64,000 nucleotides of DNA from Kutzneria sp. CA-103260 (GTDB lineage Bacteria > Actinomycetota > Actinomycetes > Mycobacteriales > Pseudonocardiaceae), in NCBI RefSeq assembly GCF_018263855.1, contig NZ_CP073318.1, positions 11,408,001 through 11,472,000 of the forward strand, read 5' to 3'. Shown in pieces: positions 33,046-42,354 of the stretch; positions within the stretch are counted from its first letter, which is position 1; each line of letters begins with the position of its first letter. Made by a program: the position numbers and the translations under genes. The notes beneath the pieces were generated by a model. The model did not search any database. It saw only the letters and a list, made by a program, of their open reading frames with translations, and had not been told where the DNA came from.

Positions 33046-35537
33046 AGCGAGACATCCTTTCCGAACCGGCTCAGTATGTACGGCAGGACGCCGCCGTGCC
33101 GATAGTGAGTCGCCTCCAACGGCGTGTCCAGGCGGGCCCGGACCTCGAACTCCAGCCCCGTCGGCCGGACCCGGACGGTGACCGGCCGGCTGGGGTCGTC
33201 GACGGCGTCGAGCACTCCGACCAGGTCGAACTCCTCGGTGCCGGCCAGGCCGAGGGATTCGGCGCTGTCGCCGTCGGCGAACTGGAGCGGCAGGACGCCG
33301 AGCTGCACCAGGTTGGCGCGGTGGATACGCTCGAACGACTCCGCCAGCACGGCCCGAACGCCCAGCAGCGCCGTCGCCTTGGCCGCCCAGTCGCGGGATG
33401 ACCCCGTGCCGTACTCCCGCCCGGCGATCACCAGCAGGGGAGCGGCGGCGGATTGCGCGGCCTCGAACGCCGGGAGCCCGTTGCGGGTCAGGCCGCCGCG
33501 AATGTCCAGGCGGGGATTGCCGAAGCCGCCGCGCACCATGACCTCGAAGTTGCCGCGCCGGGAGGCATAGGTGTTGAGGTCGGTCTCGCCCTGGTCGAGC
33601 AGGTACCGGCCGGCACAGCTCGTCGGCGGGATGCGGCCGGCGGGGCTGATGTGGTCGGTCGTCACGGAGTCGCCGAGCAGCAGCAGAACCCGCGCACCGG
33701 TGATGTCTCCCGGTTCGGCTGTTTTGTCCAGGAACGGCGGCCGGCGCAGGTAGGTTGAGCCGCTCTCCCAAGCGAATTGGTCGCCCTCGGCAGCAGGCAC
33801 CTCGGCCCAGCGCTCATCACCAAAGGGATCCGCGTAGGCGTCCCGGAACAGCTCCGGCGTGAGGTGCGCGGTGACGACGGTGTCGATCTCGGCGTCGTCC
33901 GGCCACAGATCGGCCAGGAACACCGGTTCGCCGTTGTCGTGGCCCAGCGGCTCGGACGTCAGGTCGTGCGTGACCGTGCCGGCCAGGGCGTAGGCGACGA
34001 CCAGCGGCGGCGAGGCGAGATAGTTCAACCCCACGTCGTTGTTGACGCGGCCGTCGAAGTTTCGGTTGCCGGACAACACCGACGCCACCACAGCGCCGCT
34101 CTCCGCGACGCCGGACAGCAGCGGTCCGGAGTTTCCGATGCACGTCATACAGCCGTAACCGACGAGCTGGAAGCCGAGTTCGTTGAGCGGCCTCGACAAT
34201 CCGGCCCGGTGCAGGTACTCCGTGACGGTCTTCGACCCCGGCGCCAGACTGGTCTTCACCCACGGCTTGACCGTCAGCCCCCGGGCGCGGGCGTTGCGGG
34301 CCAGCAGGCCGGCGGCGACCATCACGTGCGGGTTGGACGTGTTGGTGCAGGACGTGATCGCCGCGATCGCCACTGCCCCATCGGGAATGCGTCCGTCCGT
34401 TATGGACCCGATCGCCGCGCGGGCGTTGGCGGGGACTTCGCCGAGCGGCACCCGGTCCTGCGGCCGCCGGGGACCGGCCAGCGACGCGGTCACCATAGAC
34501 AGGTCGATCTTCAGGTGCTCGTCGTACCGGAGGACAGTACCGTCGGGCCAGAGGCCCTGTTCCTTCGCGTACTTCTCGACGAAGCGCACGTGCTCCGGCT
34601 CGCGGCCGGTCAGCCGAAGGTAGGCCAGCGTCGCGTCGTCGATGGGAAACATCGCCGCCGTGGCCCCGAATTCCGGGCACATGTTGGCGATCGTCGCGCG
34701 ATGGGCCAGCGGCAGCCCGGCCACCGCCAGCCCGGTGAACTCGACGAACTTGCCGACAACTCCGTGCGCCCGCAGCGTTTCCACGATCGTCAGCACCAGA
34801 TCCGTGGCGGTGACACTGGGGCCGAACTCCCCGGTCAGCTCCACCCCGACCACCGCCGGCACAACCAGGCTCACCGGCTGCCCCAGCAGCGCCGCCTCGG
34901 CCTCGACCCCACCGACGCCCCAGGCCAACACGCCGAGCGCGTTCACCATGGTGGTGTGGGAATCCGTGCCGGCGCAGGTGTCCGGGAACGCCCAGCCGTC
35001 CCGGCGTTCCACCACGCTGGCCAGGTATTCGAGGTTGATCTGGTGCATGATCCCGGTGCCCGGCGGCACGACGCGCAGCCCGAGCCGCTCGCCCCACTTG
35101 AGGAACCGGAATCGCTCGGCGTTGCGCCCGTACTCGATGTCAACGTTGTGGCGCAAGGCATCTGGCCGCGCGGACACCTCCGTAGCGATGGAGTGGTCGA
35201 CGGTCAGGTGCGCCGGCACGCGCGGCCGCACCGCCGCCGGATCGCCGCCTTGACGAGCCACCGCATCCCGCAGCGCCGCCAGATCGGTCAGCACCGGGAC
35301 ACCGTTGGTGTCGTGCAGGAAAACCCGGGACGGCGAGAACGACGCCACGCCCTTCTCGCCGCGTACCAACGTTTCGATATCCGAGGCCGTCACGGCGTGG
35401 ACGTCCTCGTGCCGCAGCAGGTTCTCCAGCAGGATCTTGTGGCTCAGTGGCAGCACTTCTGACCCCGGCACGGCATTGAGGCGGTGTACCCGCAGGCCGT
35501 CCAGCCACCCGAGGCTGCCGTAGCTGTTCCCGGTCAT
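33042..35537 (-). CDS. aconitate hydratase (AcnA type)
   Basis: An 831-aa protein, slightly short for AcnA/IRP1 enzymes (about 890-940). The [4Fe-4S] ligands are C397 (SCTNTSN), C463 and C466 (GYGCMTCIGNSGPL). Active-site segments include DTCAGTDSHTTM, the swivel-domain GREYGTGSSRDWAAK, and NTYASRRGNFEVM. Located in an amino-acid transporter operon, it is probably a dedicated paralogue rather than the TCA enzyme, perhaps isomerising a citrate-like compound for the dehydrogenase at 28881. It starts at ATG 35537, overlapping the permease stop (ATGA). Housekeeping function cannot be excluded. Confidence 0.88.
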   Translation of the reverse strand: MTGNSYGSLGWLDGLRVHRLNAVPGSEVLPLSHKILLENLLRHEDVHAVTASDIETLVRGEKGVASFSPSRVFLHDTNGVPVLTDLAALRDAVARQGGDPAAVRPRVPAHLTVDHSIATEVSARPDALRHNVDIEYGRNAERFRFLKWGERLGLRVVPPGTGIMHQINLEYLASVVERRDGWAFPDTCAGTDSHTTMVNALGVLAWGVGGVEAEAALLGQPVSLVVPAVVGVELTGEFGPSVTATDLVLTIVETLRAHGVVGKFVEFTGLAVAGLPLAHRATIANMCPEFGATAAMFPIDDATLAYLRLTGREPEHVRFVEKYAKEQGLWPDGTVLRYDEHLKIDLSMVTASLAGPRRPQDRVPLGEVPANARAAIGSITDGRIPDGAVAIAAITSCTNTSNPHVMVAAGLLARNARARGLTVKPWVKTSLAPGSKTVTEYLHRAGLSRPLNELGFQLVGYGCMTCIGNSGPLLSGVAESGAVVASVLSGNRNFDGRVNNDVGLNYLASPPLVVAYALAGTVTHDLTSEPLGHDNGEPVFLADLWPDDAEIDTVVTAHLTPELFRDAYADPFGDERWAEVPAAEGDQFAWESGSTYLRRPPFLDKTAEPGDITGARVLLLLGDSVTTDHISPAGRIPPTSCAGRYLLDQGETDLNTYASRRGNFEVMVRGGFGNPRLDIRGGLTRNGLPAFEAAQSAAAPLLVIAGREYGTGSSRDWAAKATALLGVRAVLAESFERIHRANLVQLGVLPLQFADGDSAESLGLAGTEEFDLVGVLDAVDDPSRPVTVRVRPTGLEFEVRARLDTPLEATHYRHGGVLPYILSRFGKDVSL

Positions 35538-36388
35538 GTAAGGCTTTCGACGGCCGCGGGCGTCGGCACCGGCTCGGCGGCCTTGGCCCGCCGCCGACCC
35601 CGTCGAGGCCGGTCGAGCAGCTCGGCGACCTTGGATAACCCGAAGTTGATCACGATGTAGATCGCCGCCGTGACCGCGTAGGCCTGGAGAAAGTCGCCAT
35701 TGTACTCGCCCAGGACCTGTCCGTTGCGCAACAACTCCGGGTAGCTCACGACGTAGCCGAGGCTGGATTCCTTCAACGTCCGGATCACCTGCGTCACCAG
35801 CGCCGGCCGCAGCGACCGGAACACCTGCGGCAGCACGACGAGCCGCAGCGCCTGACCGCGCCGCAGGCCGATCGCCGCGGCGGCGTCGAACTGCCCGCGG
35901 TCCAACGAGTTCACGCCGGCGCGCACGATCTCCGCGAACACCGAGCCGGCGTGCAGCACGATCGGAATGGACAGCACCCAGAACGGCGGCAGGTTCCAGC
36001 CGAACGTCGGCAGGCCGATGAGGAAGAAGTACACCAGCAGGATCAGCGGAATCGCCCGGAACAGTTCGATCGCCGCGGCGCTAGGCAACGACAGCCATCG
36101 CCGCGGCGACAGCCGCCCGAGGCCGGCAACTGTCCCGAACATCAGCGACATCGCCGCACAGGCCAGGCCGATCCGCAGCGTCATGCCCAGACCGTCCAGC
36201 AGGTAACGGATGTTGGGCCACGTCCACAGCGGCGACCACAACCGCGCCGAAAGCTGGCCGACGTGCGACAGCTGGGCGATGATACCGACCACCAGTCCCA
36301 GTAACACGATCGACGCTACGACGGTCGCGATCCGCAGCCGGGCCTTGCCCTTTGGGCCGAGTTCGTCGAACAACACGGAGGACTTCAT
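35534..36388 (-). CDS. amino acid ABC transporter permease
   Basis: A 284-aa inner-membrane permease of the HisMQ/GlnP type. The EAA loop is AIGLRRGQALRLVVLPQVFRSL; the conserved LFRAIPLILLVYF and GVNSLDRGQFDAA come before it. About five hydrophobic segments are visible, with a long charged C-tail. It is coupled to the upstream permease (ATGA) and to the downstream aconitase (ATGA). It partners with the 214-aa permease, the binding lipoprotein and the ATPase upstream. Confidence 0.9.
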   Translation of the reverse strand: MKSSVLFDELGPKGKARLRIATVVASIVLLGLVVGIIAQLSHVGQLSARLWSPLWTWPNIRYLLDGLGMTLRIGLACAAMSLMFGTVAGLGRLSPRRWLSLPSAAAIELFRAIPLILLVYFFLIGLPTFGWNLPPFWVLSIPIVLHAGSVFAEIVRAGVNSLDRGQFDAAAAIGLRRGQALRLVVLPQVFRSLRPALVTQVIRTLKESSLGYVVSYPELLRNGQVLGEYNGDFLQAYAVTAAIYIVINFGLSKVAELLDRPRRGRRRAKAAEPVPTPAAVESLT

Positions 36389-37029
36389 CGCCGGATCCGC
36401 ACCTTCCGCTCGATGACGCCGGTGAGCTGCCCCGAGGTGAGGGTGATCAGCAGGTAGCCGATCGCCGCCGCGATGAAGCTCGGGATGGGCTGGGCGTGGT
36501 CGAGGTTGAACTGCCGCGCCGACCCGGTCAGCTCCTGCACGCCGACGGCCGCGCCCAGCGCGGAGGCCAGGCAGACGTTGATGAAGATCGAGCCCAGCGG
36601 CTGCACCATCGACCGGAAGGCCTGCGGCAGCAGAACCTGCCGCAGGACACCGGAAAACGTCAGCCCCAACGCCCGCGCCGCCTCGATCTGCCCGGCCGGC
36701 ACCGACGCGACGCCGGACCGGACCGTCTCGCAGACGTACGCGCCGAAGTACAGGCCCAGCCCCAGCACGACCGATCCGAACAGCGGCACGGTCGCGCCGA
36801 CGTACGGCAACCCGAACACCACCATCACCAGCACGAGCAGCAACGGCGAATTGCGCAGGCAGTGCACGTAGAAGCCGGCGACCGCCCGCAGCGGCCCGAG
36901 CGGCCCGACCCGGCAGACGCCGAGCAGCGTGCCGATGACCACCGCCAGCGGGAAGGCGAGCACGGCCAGTTCCAGCGTCACCAGCAGGCCGGTGAGCAGC
37001 TCGCCGACGTGATCGAACAGGACGGACAT
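36385..37029 (-). CDS. amino acid ABC transporter permease
   Basis: A 214-aa HisMQ-type permease with LLVTLELAVLAFPLAVVIG, LRNSPLLLVLVMVVFGLP, SVPAGQIEAARALGLTFSG and the EAA loop VLRQVLLPQAFRSMVQPLG. Five or so membrane helices; length is usual. It follows the binding-protein gene by 9 bp and overlaps the next permease by four bases. The arrangement binding protein, permease, permease resembles glutamate-type (GluBCD) systems. Confidence 0.9.
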   Translation of the reverse strand: MSVLFDHVGELLTGLLVTLELAVLAFPLAVVIGTLLGVCRVGPLGPLRAVAGFYVHCLRNSPLLLVLVMVVFGLPYVGATVPLFGSVVLGLGLYFGAYVCETVRSGVASVPAGQIEAARALGLTFSGVLRQVLLPQAFRSMVQPLGSIFINVCLASALGAAVGVQELTGSARQFNLDHAQPIPSFIAAAIGYLLITLTSGQLTGVIERKVRIRR

Positions 37030-37038
37030 GGCGGCCTC

Positions 37039-37977
37039 TCAGGCGCCCGGCACGGAACCGAGCTTCGGCGGCTGCGGGGCGGGCGTCTTGACGAGCTTGC
37101 CGACCGTGCTCTGCCAGAGCTTGGTCCACGTGCCGTCGGTGAAGATGGTCTGCAGGAACTGGTTGACCACGTCCTTGAACTTCGGGTCGTCCTTGGGCAG
37201 CCCGATGCCGAACGGGTTGGAACCGAAGGTCTTGTCCAGCAGCTTGATGTCGGTCTTGGTGGCGACCAGCCCCAGCAGCGAGGCGTTGTTCAGCGTCATC
37301 GCCTCGGCCCGGCCCTGCTCGACTGCGGCGGCGCATTCCGCCGCGGTGTCGAACAGCACCGGCTGCGCGGTCGGCGCCGCGGCCAACAGCGCGTCCTTGG
37401 CCGCGCCCGACTCCGTGGCCACCTTCTTGCCGGCGAGGTCGCTGACCTGCTTGATGGTGCTGTCGCTGGACTTCACGATGACGCCGCTGGCGGCCATGTA
37501 GTACGGCCCGGCGAAGTTGACCAGCTTGGCCCGGTCCGGCGTGATCGTGTACGTCTGGACGGCGACGTCGATGGTGTGGTTGCCCAGCAACGCCTCCCGA
37601 GTGTCGGAGCCGCCGCTCTGCAGCTTGGCGTTGGGCTTGCCCAGCAGGTACTTGGCCAGCAGCTGGGCGATGCCGGCGTCGAAGCCGGTCAGTTTGCCCG
37701 AGGCCGGGTCCAGCTGGGAGAAGCCGATCGTGTTGCGGCTGCCGGCGAAACTCAGCTCGCCCTTCTGCCGGATCTTGTCCAGCATCGGCGTGCTGGGCAG
37801 GTTCTGCCCAACCGGCCCACCATCCACAACGGACGCCTGGTCGATCTGGCCGTTCACGTCGGCGGCGGCCGGCCGGTCGTCGGCGCCGGCATTCTGGTTG
37901 GGGGCGCTGCCGCAGGCGCTCGCGGTGGCGATCAGAACGGCGGTGGCCGCGACGGTCACCACGGTGCGAGTTCTCAT
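37039..37977 (-). CDS. amino acid ABC transporter substrate-binding lipoprotein (GluB-like)
   Basis: A 312-aa exported binding protein. The signal peptide MRTRTVVTVAATAVLIA is followed by a lipobox ending ASAC (Cys22). The family-3 solute-binding domain has TGFDAGIAQLLAKYLL, VQTYTITPDRAKLVNFAGPYY and DLAGKKVATESGAA. Glutamate/polar amino acid binders look like this; the real ligand may be a modified amino acid, given the kinase-PLP fusion downstream. The ATG at 37977 follows a GAGGAGCAACC. It lies between the ATPase gene and the permeases. Confidence 0.88.
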   Translation of the reverse strand: MRTRTVVTVAATAVLIATASACGSAPNQNAGADDRPAAADVNGQIDQASVVDGGPVGQNLPSTPMLDKIRQKGELSFAGSRNTIGFSQLDPASGKLTGFDAGIAQLLAKYLLGKPNAKLQSGGSDTREALLGNHTIDVAVQTYTITPDRAKLVNFAGPYYMAASGVIVKSSDSTIKQVSDLAGKKVATESGAAKDALLAAAPTAQPVLFDTAAECAAAVEQGRAEAMTLNNASLLGLVATKTDIKLLDKTFGSNPFGIGLPKDDPKFKDVVNQFLQTIFTDGTWTKLWQSTVGKLVKTPAPQPPKLGSVPGA

Positions 37978-37991
37978 GGTTGCTCCTCGGG

Positions 37992-38729
<738 letters not shown>

Positions 38730-38762
38730 CGGCTTCCTCCTGGGCGGGATTTGGAAGCGTTC

Positions 38763-38796
38763 GCTACAGTTAACGACGATTTGTAGCATTGGCTAC
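38763..38796. promoter_or_regulatory. candidate operator with repeated GCTAC/GTAGC elements
   Basis: GCTACA (38763-38768) and TGTAGC (38782-38787) form an inverted repeat with a 13-bp spacer. A further GCTAC at 38792-38796 makes a second palindrome, GTAGC-N4-GCTAC. The elements lie in the divergent region between the ABC-importer operon (start 38729) and the hydrolase/RpiR operon (start 38852). The nearby RpiR regulator is the natural candidate binder. Confidence 0.45.
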
Positions 38797-38851
38797 GGAC
38801 AAGATAGACCGTGCCACCGAGATGTCAACACCTGTCGCCGGAGGAGCAGCC

Positions 38852-39682
38852 ATGACGAGTCCGCGTCCGAGCGCCGACGCGAGGGTTCTCGACCCGGTCG
38901 AGTTCTACCACTCGGGTCCGACCGCCTTTTTCGCCTCGCAGCGGGACCAACGCTTCTCGTACTGCCTGTACGTTCCGGCGGCCCACCGCACGGCCACGAC
39001 CCCGCTGCCGCTGACCGTCGTCGTGCACGGCACGCAGCGCATGGCCGAGCGCTACCGCGACGCCTACCGGGGTTTCGCAGAGGAGCACCAGACCGTGGTG
39101 CTGGCGCCGCTGTTCCCGGCCGGCATCGGGGAACCCGGTGACCTCAACGGTTTCAAGCGCCTCAGCTTCCGCGGCGTCCGGTTCGACCGGGTGCTGCTGG
39201 ACATCATCGACGAGGTCGCGCAGCGCTACCGGGTCGAGGCCGCGAAGTTCGCGCTGCACGGGTTCTCCGGCGGCGGCCAGTACGTGCACCGCTTCGCCTA
39301 CCTGCACGCCGCCCGCCTGTCGGCGCTGTCCATCGGCGCGCCCGGACGGGTCACCCGGATCGATCCCGACGTCCCGTGGTGGCTCGGCACCGCCGACCTG
39401 CTGGAGCGCTTCGGTCAGGACCTCGACCTGGAGTCGCTGCGGCAGGTCCCGGTGCAGATGATCGTCGGCGCCGAGGACATCGACACGTGGGAGATCGCCG
39501 AGCCGGGCATCGACGCCGGCGGCGACACGCGGGTGGCGCGGCTGACTTCGCTGCGCGACAACTTCACCGCCAACGGCATCGACGTGCGGTTCGACGTCGT
39601 GCCCGGCATCGCGCACCGGGGGATGCAACTCCAGGAGGTCGTGCAGCAGTTCTTCGGCGAGGTGCTGGCCGGCCGGTCGTGA
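38852..39682 (+). CDS. alpha/beta hydrolase (esterase/depolymerase-like)
   Basis: A 276-aa hydrolase. LTVVVHGTQRMAERY gives the oxyanion region, LHGFSGGGQYVHRF gives the nucleophile Ser (G-x-S-x-G), MIVGAEDIDTW the acid region and PGIAHRG the catalytic His. ATG 38852 has GGAGGAG upstream and is preferred over earlier in-frame ATGs. No signal peptide. A clear paralogue lies at 42355, with the same PFF/AFFASQ...Q N-terminus and SIGAPGR segment. It is cotranscribed with the RpiR gene 34 bp downstream and divergent from the ABC operon. Confidence 0.85.
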   Translation: MTSPRPSADARVLDPVEFYHSGPTAFFASQRDQRFSYCLYVPAAHRTATTPLPLTVVVHGTQRMAERYRDAYRGFAEEHQTVVLAPLFPAGIGEPGDLNGFKRLSFRGVRFDRVLLDIIDEVAQRYRVEAAKFALHGFSGGGQYVHRFAYLHAARLSALSIGAPGRVTRIDPDVPWWLGTADLLERFGQDLDLESLRQVPVQMIVGAEDIDTWEIAEPGIDAGGDTRVARLTSLRDNFTANGIDVRFDVVPGIAHRGMQLQEVVQQFFGEVLAGRS

Positions 39683-39716
39683 TCGCTATTATGCGGCGGA
39701 GTCCAGGGGAGGGCAG

Positions 39717-40601
39717 ATGACCGAGCAGGAGCTGTCGTTCGGGGACCGCATCAGCGCCAGCATCGGCCGGATGTCGCCCGCGGAGCGGATCGTCGCGGAA
39801 TACCTGCGCGACCACGGCCGGTACGCGATCTTCGCGACCGCGGACCAGATCGGCAGCGCGACCAGGACCAGCGACGCCACCGTGGTGCGGACGGCCAAGT
39901 CGCTGGGCTTCAGCGGCCTGCTGGACCTGCGGCGGGCGCTGGCGTCCGAGGTCGTGGTCGAGACCAACGCCGTGCGCAACTTCCATGACCTGCACGGCGA
40001 ATCCGTGGTGGCACAGGTGTTCGCCGAGGCCATCGAACGGCTGACCGTCACCTCCCGCCTGGTCGACGACTCGTCGTTCGCCGCCGCCGTTGACCTGCTC
40101 GCCGGCGCGCGGGAGGTGCTCGGCTTCGGGCTCGGCGGCTCCGGGCTGCTGGCCCGCTACCTGGCGATCCGGCTGATCCGGATGGGCCGCCGGGCCCGGG
40201 CCAGCTGGGCCACCGGCTTCCAGCTGGCCGACGACCTGCTCGGGCTGGCCGCCGACGACGTCGTCGTGCTGTACACGCCGAGCCGGATCCTGGGCGAGAT
40301 CGAGGTCGTGCTCGACCACGCCCGGAGCGTCGGCGCGCGGGTGCTGTTGATCTCCAGCTCGCTGGGGGCGCTGTTCGCCGACCGGGTCGACGTCACGCTG
40401 GCCGCGCCCGGCTCGACGACCAACTTCACCGGCGAGATGCTCAGCGCCGAGGTGCTCACCGACGCCCTGCTGCTGGAGTTGGCGTCACGGGACGAGACCC
40501 GGGCGACTCAGGCCTCGGAGGGGCTGGCCAAGCTGCGGTCGGAGCTGGTGCAGGGCGGCGGCGACCCCGCGCCGAAGCGCCGCCGTCGACGTCAGGACTG
40601 A
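39717..40601 (+). CDS. MurR/RpiR family transcriptional regulator
   Basis: A 294-aa regulator. The N-terminal HTH_6 domain (about 10-85) reads MSPAERIVAEYLRDHG, then ATADQIGSATRTSDATVVRTAKSLGF. The C-terminal SIS domain (about 115-255) has GLGGSGLLARYLAIRL and VVVLYTPSRILGEIEVV, which usually senses a phosphorylated sugar or small ligand. GGGGAGGG precedes the ATG. A basic tail (KRRRRRQD) ends the protein. Its 3' end overlaps the convergent cupin gene by 10 bp. It probably controls the flanking uptake/catabolic operons; the kinase domain at 30859 could make its phosphorylated effector. Confidence 0.87.
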   Translation: MTEQELSFGDRISASIGRMSPAERIVAEYLRDHGRYAIFATADQIGSATRTSDATVVRTAKSLGFSGLLDLRRALASEVVVETNAVRNFHDLHGESVVAQVFAEAIERLTVTSRLVDDSSFAAAVDLLAGAREVLGFGLGGSGLLARYLAIRLIRMGRRARASWATGFQLADDLLGLAADDVVVLYTPSRILGEIEVVLDHARSVGARVLLISSSLGALFADRVDVTLAAPGSTTNFTGEMLSAEVLTDALLLELASRDETRATQASEGLAKLRSELVQGGGDPAPKRRRRRQD

Positions 40602-41008
40602 CGCTTCGCGTGTTCGGCGTCCACCCGGGCGGTCACGCCGGTGGCCAGGATCGTGCGGGTGGCGTCGACCGAGGCGTACGTCCAGAGGATCCGCATCGGC
40701 TCGGTCTCGGAGGCGTTGCGGAACCGGTGGGGCACACCGGCGTCGACGTAGGTGGTGTCCCAGCGGGACAGTCGGTGCTCGACGCCGTCGATCTCGGCGA
40801 TGGCCTCGCCCTCCAGGATGACCACGCTCTCCGGGCAGTTGTGGGTGTGCAGCGGGATCGCACCGCCGCCCTCGAACGCCGTCATGCCGTTGATGAAAAC
40901 CTCCGCGCCGACGGCCCTGGTCACCAGCGGGGTAGTCGCCGCGCCGCCGCCGCGTCCGTATTTCGGCAGCTCGGCGGGGCGCAGGACGGCCGGCGGGAAC
41001 GGGGTCAT
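40592..41008 (-). CDS. cupin domain-containing protein
   Basis: A 138-aa single-domain cupin. Motif 1 is IPLHTHNCPESVVILEG (His, His, Glu ligands) and motif 2 is DAGVPHRFRN (His). It probably binds a metal and acts as a small isomerase, dioxygenase or ligand sensor; no specific family can be named. The ATG at 41008 follows GGAGGA. It is convergent with rpiR (10-bp overlap) and divergent from the CopD-like gene, with an imperfect palindrome (TGTAGTG-GATA-CTTCACA) upstream at about 41032-41049. Confidence 0.8.
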   Translation of the reverse strand: MTPFPPAVLRPAELPKYGRGGGAATTPLVTRAVGAEVFINGMTAFEGGGAIPLHTHNCPESVVILEGEAIAEIDGVEHRLSRWDTTYVDAGVPHRFRNASETEPMRILWTYASVDATRTILATGVTARVDAEHAKRQS

Positions 41009-41123
41009 ACTGATCCTCCACAGTGGACGCTTGTAGTGGATACTTCACAAAGTCGCTGTTCGTAGGTTACGTTACGGACGTTCGACGCGCACCCACCGTC
41101 CCTGGTCCGACGAGGAGAGCGTC

Positions 41124-42326
41124 ATGCTGACCCTGCTCGCCCAAGCCGTGCCGGCCGATCAGGCCAATCCACTGCCCGCGCTGTGGCGGATCCTCACCAA
41201 GATGGCGTACTTCGCCGGGCTGATCACCACCCTTGGCGGCTCGGCGTTGTACCTGCTGGTGCTGCGTCCGGTGCTGCGCCGGCCGTCCGTCGATCCGCGT
41301 GACCGGACGACGCTGTTCGGGCGGGCCGGCCTGCTGCTCGCCATCGCCGGCACGTGGTACCTGATCGCGCTGTACTTCCAGCTCGCCGGCAAGGCCGCGC
41401 GCGTCAAGGGCACCGAGATCCCCTACGGCCAGGCGCTGAATCCGGCCGCGATCTGGCGCTACGTCAGCGTGCCGGCCAAGAAGGGCGAGTGGATCTCCAC
41501 CGGCGCCCAGACGTTGGCCCAGTACGTGCTGTGGGCGGCGTCGGCGATCGTGCTGATGGTGTTGTGGTCGCCGAGGTTCCGTGCCCGGCTCACGGGTGTC
41601 GTTGCCAGCGCGCTGGTCCTGTCGTTCGTGGCGTACCAGGTGACGTTGCTGCCGACCGACTTCCGCAAGGAGACCGGGCCCGACTTCGTCGACGGCTTGC
41701 TGGACCACACGCACGTGACGGCCGTGTCGACCTGGATCGGTGGCATCGCCGGGCTGGTCGCGTTGTCGTTCACCGTGCGGCGGCAGCTCACGCCCGGCGC
41801 CGGAACCACGTGGGCCCAGCTGTGGACCCGCTTCGGCACCGTCGCCTTGTGTGCCGTCGGATGCCTGCTGATCTCTGGTCTGTACCTGGCGTGGACGTTC
41901 GTCGGCAGCCCGTCGGAGCTGTTGACCACTGCCTTCGGCCGGTTCCTGCTGGTTAAGGTGTCGCTGGTGGCGTGCATGATCGCGGTCGGCGGCCTGAACG
42001 AGTTCGTACTCATGCCCCGGATGGCCCGGGCCCGGGCGGCCGGCGACTCCAGCTCGGTGTTCCGGTTGGCGCTGCGGGTGTTCCCGAGCCTGGTCCTGGT
42101 CGAGGTGGTGCTGGCCGTCGGCGTGCTGTTCGTGCTGTCCTTCCTGACGGGCTCGGCGCGCGTCGAGGCCGGCGACCCGGATCCGACGCTGAGCGGCAGC
42201 ATCATCGGCACCGGCGCCCTGTTGGCCGTGCTGCTCGCGGTTTCCTTCGTCACCACGGCGAAAGTGAGCGAGCGGCTGTCCCGGCCGGCTGCCGTCGAGG
42301 CGCCGGTCGCCGTCGAGCAGTCCTGA
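41124..42326 (+). CDS. CopD domain-containing membrane protein
   Basis: A 400-aa polytopic membrane protein with about eight hydrophobic helices. The C-terminal half matches the CopD/copper-resistance D fold: HTHVTAVSTWIGGIAGLVAL, FGTVALCAVGCLLISGLYLAW, and FGRFLLVKVSLVACMIAVGGLNEF. His residues in the first of these segments could bind metal or haem. An N-terminal extension of two to four helices precedes it. It is followed 28 bp later by the alpha/beta hydrolase operon. A role in copper handling is known for the family; what it does in this locus is unknown. Confidence 0.8.
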   Translation: MLTLLAQAVPADQANPLPALWRILTKMAYFAGLITTLGGSALYLLVLRPVLRRPSVDPRDRTTLFGRAGLLLAIAGTWYLIALYFQLAGKAARVKGTEIPYGQALNPAAIWRYVSVPAKKGEWISTGAQTLAQYVLWAASAIVLMVLWSPRFRARLTGVVASALVLSFVAYQVTLLPTDFRKETGPDFVDGLLDHTHVTAVSTWIGGIAGLVALSFTVRRQLTPGAGTTWAQLWTRFGTVALCAVGCLLISGLYLAWTFVGSPSELLTTAFGRFLLVKVSLVACMIAVGGLNEFVLMPRMARARAAGDSSSVFRLALRVFPSLVLVEVVLAVGVLFVLSFLTGSARVEAGDPDPTLSGSIIGTGALLAVLLAVSFVTTAKVSERLSRPAAVEAPVAVEQS

Positions 42327-42354
42327 AGCCACGTCCCAGGAAGGCAGCCTCTCC

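Noticed and set aside
31423..33105. 560-aa plus-strand frame opposite the kinase-PLP fusion
   Set aside because: Low-complexity shadow; catalytic motifs of both domains lie on the minus strand.
33777..35462. 561-aa plus-strand frame opposite the aconitase
   Set aside because: No family features; aconitase cysteines and swivel-domain motifs are on the minus strand.
28881..35537. Phosphonate-type biosynthetic pathway (aconitase- and IDH-like pair)
   Set aside because: No PEP mutase, citrate-synthase-like or phosphonate-specific gene is present in the window.
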